In this document: positions 55,517-64,000 of the stretch, one piece after another
Numbering within the stretch: position 1 is the first letter of the stretch
Layout: each line of letters opens with the position of its first letter
From: Dendrobium chrysotoxum
Taxonomy: Eukaryota; Streptophyta; Magnoliopsida; Asparagales; Orchidaceae
Assembly (NCBI GenBank): GCA_019925795.1
Contig: CM034307.1
Coordinates: forward strand, 40,077,201-40,141,200
DNA: 64,000 nt
Direction: 5' to 3'
Translations under genes and position numbers: made by a program
The notes under the pieces: generated by a model
What the model saw: only the letters and a program-made list of their open reading frames with translations
Databases searched by the model: none
What the model was told of the DNA's origin: nothing

Positions 55517-55837
55517 TTTTTTTGTCTATTTCTTTTTTATATTTTATATTCATAATTCATTATTTTTAATTTAAATATGAGAATTTACTCTTATTGAAAT
55601 TAAAAGCTCCATTTTTAAAATAATATAGATATTATAAATATTACAATACACACACACCACAAACATAAAAAAAACTTTCAATTTATGGTGAAGAAAATAT
55701 GTAAAGAATTATGATACATCCTTTGCTCTTTAAGAGATATGCTCATGGAACTTGTAGGCAAAAATTGATAAATTTAAAGATGTTTAATATAACAAGCCTT
55801 ATTTCAAAACATGTTTTTTTTACATTGGATATAAGAT
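55516..55837. repeat. 322-bp host duplication, right copy
   Basis: This copy is identical by eye and equal in length to 13712-14033, starting in the T run and ending at ATAAGAT. Here the sequence continues into CTAAAGACTATCAGC, presumably the original host continuation. Confidence 0.92.
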
Positions 55838-55992
55838 CTAAAGACTATCAGCAAGCTCAACTACGGCTTATTGGACATATGATCAAAGACGAGCTTATAC
55901 CTTATGATCTTAAAATGATGTCAAAGATGTTCATATTAGACGTAAAGAGAGACTACAATATTGATTTCTTCCACGAACAGATTTGGTATTAG
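55711..55992 (+). other. 93-codon open frame spanning the array insertion point, unrecognised
   Basis: The frame starts inside the 322-bp duplicate and runs past its end into host DNA. The C-terminal two thirds (DYQQAQLRLIGHMIKDELIP, then YDLKMMSKMFILDVKRDY) looks more protein-like than random AT-rich sequence, with helical, charged character. I cannot assign a family. It may be a remnant exon or a decayed retroelement. No start-site context or splice evidence decides. Confidence 0.3.
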
Positions 55993-56240
55993 TATCATGG
56001 GCAAGCTGTTACCTATGTGAAAGGGTTCCCATAGCATCCTTCCAAAAGCTACAATCTTATCTTATTATGCTATACAAAAAGAAAATATAGAGATAATTAT
56101 TAATCCCCAATTAGCAAGGGTCAATTTTATCATGGGCAAGCTGTTACCTATGTGAAAGGGTTCCCATAGCATCCTTCCAAAAGCTATAATCTTATCTTAT
56201 TATGCTATAAAAAAAGAAAATATAGAGATAATTATTAATC
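55993..56240. repeat. Direct duplication of ~112 bp, offset 135 bp
   Basis: ATCATGGGCAAGCTGTTACC through GAGATAATTATTAAT occurs at 55994-56104 and again at 56129-56240 with about two differences. A 23-base spacer with CAATTAGCAAGGG lies between them. It directly follows the unrecognised open frame. Confidence 0.85.
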
Positions 56241-57310
56241 TTATCAAACAGGTAAATTTTATGAACCCAAACCTGACCCGTCTACAAAACGGGTTGATCC
56301 TAACCCAAAATGTTCGAGTCGAGTTCGGGTCGAATTTTCGGGTCGTGTCTAATATTGACACCCCTACTTGTAATTATTGACCAGAAAATAATAAGTCATG
56401 GCTATATTTTATGATAAGGTTGAGGGAGTTCATAAACTTTTTTTTTTTTTTTCGGTTGGAGTTCATGTAAGATATGTACCAATTAGCAAGGTTACCATTG
56501 GGGCCTTGAAAAAAAGCTAATTATTAATGTTCAAATTTTTTTTGGAGTGTGTATGATATATCATGTCAATTAATTCAAATAAATAAATCTAAAGATCAAA
56601 TTATAAGAGTCAAAATAAAAGTCCAAAAAAGTGCTAAAGCAAGAGCCCAATTAAAGCCTATTACAAGAGCCCACTAAAATAAAATTTAATTAAGTTAGAT
56701 TTCTAATATTTAAATATCAAATTTAATATTTAGGAGGTTTGAAGGAACATGTATGGGTCAACCATTTAATAGAAATAAGTTGAATTAATGAAAGTTGTTG
56801 GCACGTTCATTCATTAATAGCCAGTTGCTCCTTTCCCCCCATAAATTTTCTCTCTAATTTTTTAATAATGGTAGCCATTATAACTTTGTAAATAGTGGTT
56901 GTATGTAATGAGAAATTTTAGCTTTTGAATGATAAAAAACTTTCAAGAAAATTAGTCTCTTTTGGTTATGCTAGTGGCCTACATTGACTAATCTTGATGG
57001 AATTGGTTAGTTATCTTTTATTATTATTAGTACTCTTGCTAAATTATCTTATAAATCTCTTTAACATCTTCATGTGGGTCTCCGAAAGGTGCTACTCGCA
57101 GGGGTTAGGTCAGGTCGGTGTGGAGAGGAGGGGAGACCGACGACTTCATGCGGCCAGCCAGGTTCTTACGCATGTTGGGCCAAGCTCCCACATGAGTAGG
57201 TGTCGGGCAAGCCGGGGTTGCAACTTGGGTTAGACAGGCGAGCTAGCCGGTGATTGGAGGCTCTTGCATGAAAACTGGGAGGAAGAGGAAGTGTGATATG
57301 TACGCGAATT
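56241..57310. other. AT-rich DNA with a truncated GACCCG-rich element end
   Basis: 56261-56366 carries AACCTGACCCG, TTCGGGTCG and the terminal ATTGACACCCCTAC, a right end of the same family as 1-235. The remainder is AT-rich with no recognisable gene. A GC-richer patch at 57080-57250 shows no recognisable protein. Confidence 0.5.
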
Positions 57311-57990
57311 AGGGGTGTCAATTTGGGTCAACGAGTCGGGTTAAGGTGGTCGGGTCCAACTCGAGTTGACCCGGGCGTAAACGGGTTGACCCGAACTTGA
57401 CCCGTTTAGCTAAATGGGTCAGGATTTCGAACCCTAACTCAACCCACATGGGTTACTGGGTTGACCCAACCCAACCACAAACCCGCGGGCGTAGTCGTCG
57501 AGTCGCAACTCACGAAGGTATAGTAGCCGCAAGGCAAAATCAACTGGTCGAGTCATCATGCATGGCAGTGGAGGCGGAGCAGCGAAGCGGCTTGCATCGG
57601 GTTAAACACTAGCAAAGAATTGGGTATGTGGGCAACTGTGGCTATCGATATGTCAAGAAGAGAGGTCTGCGAGGTTGCGGCATGGCGAGGTGGAGCGTCG
57701 AAGCAACCTGCACGGCGGCCAAATGCGATGGCAACTGGGCGACGCGATGGCAACTACGCGATGCGGGTAGACACGATGGCCTGACGGACTCGACAGTGCT
57801 GGAATGACATGACAGGTCAATTTTTTTGGTCAAAATGGGTCAACTCTGGGTTGTCGGGTCAACCCGAACCCAACATATTTTTCAAACAAGTCAGAAATCC
57901 AAACTCGGATCCGACTCGTTTCACAAACAGGCCGACCCGAACCCGAATTTTTTTGGGTCGGATTTCGGTTGGGTCAAAAATTGACACCCT
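57311..57990. repeat. GACCCG-rich element with terminal inverted repeats (hAT/MITE-like)
   Basis: It starts AGGGGTGTCAATTTGGGTC and ends as the inverse (GGGTCAAAAATTGACACCCT), giving imperfect ~20-bp terminal inverted repeats around 680 bp of GGGTTGACCC-rich sequence. No transposase is encoded. No convincing 8-bp target duplication is seen (CGCGAATT versus TAACACAA), so class is tentative. Confidence 0.55.
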
Positions 57991-60870
57991 TAACACAAAT
58001 CCTCTGTATGGGTGACCCCCCCCCCCCCCCCCCCCCCCGCATCACCCTTGCTTGAATGAGAAATGGAGAGATTCTCCTATTTTCGAGAGTTGGAGGCGTG
58101 TATCTAAAAGGAAGAATCGTGGAATGGTGCTCTTGTCGGAATAGAGGCGTGGAGAGCTGCTTCTGGAAATAATAAGCCATATGTGAAGCTTGCCCCCTTT
58201 TTTGTCAGAAATGAGAGAGGTATTTTGTCCTTTTCTCCTGTCAATAGGAGGAGGCTCAGGGCTGCTTATTCCTAAGTGAGTGAATTGCTCACTTTTCTTG
58301 AACCGATCCTATTATATTGGAGATCGGAAAATGAAGCCCTATATAGGATGGTTTAGATTGAGTTTGGCTTGCTAGATCAGCCATTAAATTCAAACCTATT
58401 TGATTTGGAGAGATATGAAAAATATAGGCAAAGTTATTTTTGTTTAAGCTTAATCTAGCATTAATTTGAAGAGGTTGTTATATTGTTTATTTATTTATAT
58501 TTAATGCATTTAACTTTATATATATATATTAAATCAATCAAAGAATATTTATATTTAATTTTATATTTTAAATTTTAATCTAAGTTTAGTTTATTATATT
58601 TATTTGATTTTAAATTAATTAAGAGTATATATGCATTTAATTTTGTATTTTAAGTTTTAATCTAATTGTAATTTATTATATTTATTTAATTTTAAATTAA
58701 CTAGAAAAGATATAATTTTATTTCATTTTTATTATATATTTAAATAAAAATAATCTCAATTTCTCACCTCGACGCTCATCAAACAATATCCAATTCAAGC
58801 GTGAATGGACTTGCTTGAAAGATCTCAGTGATCCGGACGCGCTTGCACAATCCTTTTCACAAAGCAATGCCCGAATCAAAATATTTTACACACGGAGCGA
58901 ACATGTTCAATAAAGGCTCAAATGCACGTAAAGTACCCATCAAATCGGCATCAACTTAATCACATATGATTTCAAACATAATAATGGATAATATATGATC
59001 AAAAGGAATAAATTCCAAAGTCGATGACGAATCAAGGTAAAATGCATAATTTGACCCTTTATTAGACACAACGCATCAACGTCTAGCAAGTTGATAGATC
59101 TATCAAATGCAAGTGATCAATGCCAAAAAGGAGGTCAACACCTCCCTTGCACTCTCAAGCCTTAAAAGTCATCCCAAAATGTTCTTGGAAGCCCTCGACC
59201 TAGTTTGGGCTCACTTGGAAGTAGTATTGTCCTCCATACCTCTATAAGGCCTTAAACTTCACTAAACTCTACCATCTACCCTGAGCTAATAATCCACCAT
59301 CAATTTTAGTAATGTACACCGCTCAAAGCCCGTTCCTTAAAGTGATATTGCAAATCAACTTAAGCTAGCCCAAATAGGACTAATATTGTCATTCCTTTTG
59401 TAATACTCGTTTCTATAGTAATTAGAATACCTATTGACTTGAATAAGACCTAAGAATAATTTTAACTATGGTTAGCCTTATTGATATTTAAAAGATTAAA
59501 AAAAATGAATTTAGGAATTGAATTTGAAAATAAAATTTGATAAGGGCAGAATTTCTTCAGAGGGCACTACAGTAGTATGGGGAGCATTGCGATGCTAAGT
59601 TATCTGTATAATGGAAGAAAATTAAAGCTCTTGGGAGCAGTACTTTAGCGTTGTGGAGCTTCCTTCTCAGGCTAGTGGAAGACACTCAGGAGCAATGTGG
59701 TTCTCACAACTCGACCAAATACAACATGTTACACCTGGATGGGTCATATCGTGTCAAGGTAATAACACTGAACTTTGATTTTCCAAGTCCTAATTTGAAA
59801 AAATTGTTTTCTTACTTTGTATTTTTGCTCAATACACCATAAAGAACCCTTCTATAAACATCCAATATATATGGAGGATAAATATAAATTTATCAAACAC
59901 TTTTAACAAGAATATATACATCAATCATGGTTTTATTTATATTTCATCAAAACACCATTGTACCCATGACTAACAAAAGAATACATGATATGTGTGTGTG
60001 TTAAACATACATAACCTTGAAGTCCAACTTGGTCAACAATCTATAGCAATTCGATCTACTCAACAAGGGCTTTACCTCTATCTAAAAATATTTACAAAGA
60101 TAAACAATGAGCATTAACGAGCTTAGTAGGTCATCCAAAACCTATTGCTACATAATTCAATATACTTATATAAATAATAGATTTTATATAGAACTACAGT
60201 ACATGAACACAAGATTACATTTGAAATTTTATTGTCCTAATATTTAGGTTGCATGGTGTATTTAACAATTTCATTTTAGCATTCAAACAAATGTTACGAA
60301 TGTGTATATATAACAATAACAACATAGATACCACTTAAATAGGACTTACGAATAGGGGCAACTTTTTACAATATCACATAAACATGATTACACAACATAA
60401 ACATTTTACTGAGCATGATGTCAAAATATAAATGACATCGCATACAACATAATATTCATACTTATTTATGTCTCCTTATATCTCCACCTGGCATTTTTAT
60501 ATCTACTCAAGATAGATGAAGGAATTATATGCATCCCAATACCTCTTATAACTCCACTTCCAATGACAGATAAAGGAATACATTGACACACACACACGCG
60601 CGTGCGCACATACATAAATGTAAGGGCCCATATAATTTCACTTGTATTACACAAGAACATTTATCACATCCTTCACATTCGCCACATTCCTCATCATTCT
60701 CTCCTTTTCATCACATATTTTAAGCACATAAATATGAAAATAAGAATATTTTCAATATAAATTAGAAGTATATAAACATTAATAGTTTCAACATATATAG
60801 CCAACAACCTCAACATTTTTAGCATATAAAAACATTAATAATAACAATTTCAACATATAAAGGTAGTATT
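57991..60870. other. Gene-poor AT-rich DNA
   Basis: A run of about 23 C at 58016-58038 is followed by low-complexity A/T sequence. The only open frames are short and unrecognised (for example 59651-59842). A CACACACACGCGCGTGCGCAC dinucleotide patch lies near 60587-60607. I see no gene. Confidence 0.5.
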
Positions 60871-61333
60871 TGTTGCAAATCTGGATTCAAAAAATATAAT
60901 TTTGATGATGACAAACATGTTTGTATTCTGTTTTGCTTGGCTAACCCATTTCAGGTACAAAAGATCAAATGCAATTCAAGCCAACTCAAGATCGGGTCCA
61001 AGTGTATTTAAATGTAATTTTTACCTTTCTTAAGTCCAATGTAATGTAATTGATCCCCTAGCTAAGTAACTTTGAACACACACACACCAGGGGGAGAGTT
61101 TTTGTTTTCAATTTTTATTCATATCATCCTGGACGATATTCATATCATCCTGGACGATCCAATGAAAATAGAAAGCCTAATCAGGACGGCCATGTTAAGT
61201 ATGTTTAATTAAGCTGATCGTCCTGGATGATATATACATCGTACAGGACAATATGCTCAGATTGGAAAATCTCAGTCGCCAGATTAAGTTAAGCAAATTT
61301 TATTTTAAGACATTTGTGAAAGTTCGAAAGGGA
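60871..61333 (+). mobile_element. Partial copia-like LTR, plus orientation
   Basis: It starts TGTTGCAAATCTGG and matches the first ~450 bp of the minus-strand LTR that begins at 63015, including TTTGATGATGACAAACATGTTT, CCAACTCAAGATCGGGTCCAAG, CTAGCTAAGTAAC and CGCCAGATTAAGTTA. It carries four diverged ATCGTCC-type palindromes at 61130-61255. Similarity ends near 61305. The second element appears to have inserted into it in the opposite direction. Confidence 0.7.
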
Positions 61334-61705
61334 TGTTAAGCCCTAGTGAACTAGTCCCGAGGCTAACCAAGAGGGGGGGGGGTGAATTGGTTATTTAAAA
61401 ATTTCACGATAACTACAAAAATCTTTTCGATACTTAGCAGCGGAAACAAGTAAACAATAACGAAAAGATCAACCAACGATATTCACCCAAGCAGTTTATA
61501 TTGAAAAGTAAAATGCAAAACTGAATCAGAAAAGCAAACCAGATTTTATAGTGGTTCGGTCAACTTGACCTACGTCCACTCCCCGGAGCCTCCCCTCCGG
61601 GTATTGCACTAAACGAAAGTGACTCTCCTTTTGCTCCCACAGCAAGGCGGAGAAGCCTGTACAAAACACCTCCTTTTCACCACACGGTGAGGCAGAGAAC
61701 CCGAC

Positions 61706-61829
61706 CTCCTTTCGCTTCCTCCTGAAGCGGGCAGAGAACCCACGAACTCCTTTCGCTTCCTCCTGAAGCGGGCAGAGAACCCACGAACTCCTTTCGCTTC
61801 CTCCTGAAGCGGGCAGAGAACCCGGATCT
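61706..61829. repeat. 41-bp minisatellite, three copies
   Basis: CTCCTTTCGCTTCCTCCTGA followed by AGCGGGCAGAGAACCCACGAA repeats at 61706, 61747 and 61788, nearly perfect. Open frames across it in several phases are a by-product of the repeat. Confidence 0.9.
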
Positions 61830-62091
61830 TCTTGCGAACGATCCTCCCACGAAGAACACCGACTAGACGACAGACGACGAGCGGAGAAGACGACTCTGAT
61901 CCGTGCTTGGAGCAACCTTAGTGAATCCCTCACTAACTCCCCCTCACAAGATCTCTTCTCTCTCTCCCAACTCTCTCTCTCTCTAGGATTTTTCAGGGAA
62001 GGAAGGCAGCAAAAGATTTTTCCAAATCTAGGAAAAAGTTCTTTTAAAGGAGGGCTTAAAACTTGCCCTAAATCTCAACTTGTCGGCCAAG

Positions 62092-62764
62092 ATCGTCCAG
62101 GACGATCGGTAGATCGTCCTGTACGATCAGTTCAAATTCAGCTGTTTCAGCCTGGACGATCTGGCTCTTCTGGACGATCAGTAGAAAAAGTTGTTCATAT
62201 CGTCCCGTACGATCCTGCGATCGTCCGGGACGATTAGTTCAAATTGAAGGAAATCGTCCAGAAGACAGTTCGGGTCGTCCAGAGAAATCTGTGCTGGACG
62301 ACCAAAAAATGACTTGATCGTCCCGTACGATAGGTTAATCGTCCGGTACGATTAGTTCAAAAAGGCCCCAAATCGTCCTGTACATAGTTCTGGACGTACA
62401 GCTGAAATGCACAAGACGATCACGATCGTCCGGGACGATCCTGCGATCGTCCTGGACGATGTGATCGTATCAATTAAACATTAATTGCTTTCCTTAATTA
62501 CCAGACTAATTTAGGCATGATTGTAGTAAATCGTCCAGGACGATACACGTATCGTCCGGGACGATCAGACCAAAATACTTAAAATAAAACTTGCCTAACT
62601 TAATCTGGCGGCTGAGAATTTCTGATTTGGGCATATCGTCCCGTACGATCCATAGATCGTCCAGGACGATCGGCTCAATCAGTCCTCCTTAACTTAGTCC
62701 CCCTAATTAGGGTTTCTGTTTTAACTGGATCGTCCAGGACGATGATACTATCGTCCAGGACGAT
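62092..62764. repeat. Array of ATCGTCC...GGACGAT/GTACGAT palindromes
   Basis: Fourteen full 15-base sites of the form ATCGTCCN(G)(G/T)ACGAT are scattered over 673 bp, often in pairs a few bases apart, along with several half sites (CTGGACGATC, ATCGTCCAG). Spacer sequence is not conserved except for a repeated AGTTCAAATT or AGTTCAAA word after some pairs. The array lies in the U3 part of the copia-like LTR. Confidence 0.9.
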
Positions 62765-63015
62765 ATGAACAAAATTTTAACAGAAACTCTAATTCACTCA
62801 ATCTCTCTCCATGAGTGTGTGTGTGCAAGGTTACTTAGCTAGGGAATCAGTTACATTACAATTGACTCAATAAAAGAAAAAATCATACATTTGACACACT
62901 TGGACCCGATCTTGAGTTGGCTTGTGTGGCTCGCGGTCTTTTGTGCCTGAAACATATTAGCCAAGGAAAACACACTGGAAACATGTTTGTCATCATCAAA
63001 ACCAGATTTGCAACA

Positions 63016-64000
63016 ATCTCCCCCTTTTTGATGATGGCAAACATTTGTAAAGTAGTCTGAAAACAAAATGAAACTAAGAAATCAAACAAAACACACATTT
63101 TTTTTTTTTTTAAATTTTCAACAATACAGAAAACATGACTCAGAAAATAGAAACAGACACGACTACAACTGACTCCCCCTTTTGACATCACAAAAAGGAG
63201 GAGGGAAAAACATAACATGGAAATAAAATATAAAATAAAACATACACAGAACAACAACAAAACAGGAAAATCAGAATTTTTCCTTGATTTTAGATTCAAA
63301 AACCAATGAGAGGACGATTGACAGCGCTGAAATCCAAAAAGGTTGGAAACAATCAACTTTCGTAACTCTGACCCCGGGCACCTTATCGATGTAAGCCTCT
63401 TTCAAAACAAAAATCCGATTCAGAAGAAAAGACATTAGATTTGAAAAGAGATCCTTTCAAGCCTCGTTCCAGAAAAATATCTGATATAATAGTGTTACAA
63501 AGTAAAAAATCAGAAATCAAGATTTTCAAACTCAAGCTTTTTGAACGTATTAAGTGACACACGAGTTTTTTTTTTTTTTTTTCTTAAGACATTTAAAGAT
63601 CTGAAAGAGAAGAAAGCTTAGGTTGGGCTCATTTTGTGCCTCTTTTTTTTTTTTTTCAATTTTTTTGGCGCACTGCGCATCTTTTGATTTTTTGATACAC
63701 TTTGTGTATTTGGCATTTTCGCATCTTTTCAGTTTTGGGCTCATTTTATGCCTCTTTTTCAATTTGGTTGGCGCACTGCGCATCTTTTGTAAGCTTTCTC
63801 CTTTTCATAATCATTAAAGAGTCTCAGCTGTGAATCCATCTTCCAGACATAGGAGATGACTCTCCACAGTAGGGAAGAATGATTCACAAAACAAAAAACC
63901 ACACATCATATGATAAATGCAATCACTTGGTTTTAGAAAATCAAACTAATGACTCAAGACTTTGAAAAACACTATTGATATGAGGCAGATTACTGTAGGA
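63016..64000 (-). mobile_element. Internal 3' non-coding region of the copia-like element
   Basis: Beyond the polypurine tract the sequence (minus strand) holds a second PPT-like word (AAAAGGGGGAG near 63172-63184) and homopolymer T runs on the plus strand. It also holds a 112-bp-offset duplication (TTGGGCTCATTTT...GCGCACTGCGCATC at 63623 and 63735). No capsid, integrase or RT motif appears before the window ends. A long non-coding stretch before the 3' LTR is known in SIRE/Maximus elements. Confidence 0.5.

Larger units (their letters stand above)
61334..63015 (-). mobile_element. 3' LTR of a copia-like (SIRE/Maximus-type) element
   Basis: On the minus strand a polypurine tract AAAAAGGGGGAGAT (63029-63016) immediately precedes TGTTGCAAATCTGG, the usual copia PPT-LTR arrangement. 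The proposed end is TTAACA at 61334 (1682 bp), less certain. Inside, minus-strand order, are a palindrome array (62764-62092), CT/AG-rich leader-like sequence, a 41-bp minisatellite, GTGGACGTAGGTCAAGTTGACCGAACCACTATA (seen as two shorter motifs typical of such LTRs) and a CACCCCCCCCCTCTTGG motif. No protein is encoded. Confidence 0.65.

Noticed and set aside
61526..61933. 135-aa repeat protein on the minus strand
   Set aside because: Its repeats are the 41-bp minisatellite read through; 41 is not a multiple of three, so the frame changes each repeat.
62092..62764. CRISPR-like repeat array
   Set aside because: Spacing is irregular, the repeats are 15-base palindromes within a plant LTR, and there are no cas genes.
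62883..63356. 157-aa minus-strand protein with hydrophobic stretches
   Set aside because: It spans the LTR/polypurine-tract boundary of the copia-like element and shows only T-rich codon composition.

Overview
The window looks like nuclear DNA of a flowering plant. It has one recognisable host gene fragment (a RuvB-like AAA+ ATPase with plant-type introns) in AT-rich DNA packed with nested LTR retrotransposons, solo LTRs and GACCCG-rich inverted-repeat elements. The species cannot be fixed from the sequence.

Layout. 1-8078: a decayed minus-strand Ty3/gypsy chromovirus, with a solo LTR nested in its reverse transcriptase and its left LTR interrupted by a GACCCG-rich element. 8079-12160: three diverged copies of a ~1.1 kb repeat, the middle one split by a second solo LTR with a perfect 5-bp target duplication. 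13002-13383: exons 1-2 of a RuvB-like 1 (RIN1/pontin) gene on the minus strand. 14034-55329: the main feature, a 41.3-kb head-to-tail array of endogenous pararetrovirus (Caulimoviridae) genomes on the minus strand. 55324-55516: scrambled filler DNA. 55516-55837: an exact 322-bp duplicate of the host DNA left of the array. 55838-60870: AT-rich DNA with a 135-bp-offset duplication and GACCCG-rich elements. 60871-64000: two copia-like elements in opposite orientation whose LTR carries an array of ATCGTCC...GGACGAT palindromes.

Pararetrovirus array. There are five complete units and one truncated unit, called A (left) to F (right) here. The period is 7372-7424 bp. Transcription runs right to left: promoter and leader with a tRNA-Met primer site, then a 340-aa movement protein, then a 1408-aa polyprotein (capsid, zinc knuckle, aspartic protease, reverse transcriptase, RNase H), then a 451-aa RG-rich protein of unknown function. 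The ORFs are joined by one-base stop/start overlaps (TAATG and TGATG). No unit has an intact polyprotein. The movement protein is open in C and E, and ORF3 is open in B, E and F. All 14 nonsense changes are C-to-T or G-to-A, as expected of a methylated, silenced locus. Units fall into two interleaved haplotypes (A, B, D versus C, E) that differ in the leader, in indels and in movement-protein sites. The array therefore seems to combine two virus variants and to have been partly re-amplified, because neighbouring units share lesions.

Junctions. The left end stops exactly beside the primer-binding site, where minus-strand viral DNA begins. The right end stops inside the capsid region and continues into short viral scraps in mixed orientation joined at microhomologies. 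With the 322-bp host duplication, this points to capture of viral DNA during repair of a widely staggered break. The outermost viral promoter faces the RIN1 fragment about 0.8 kb away.
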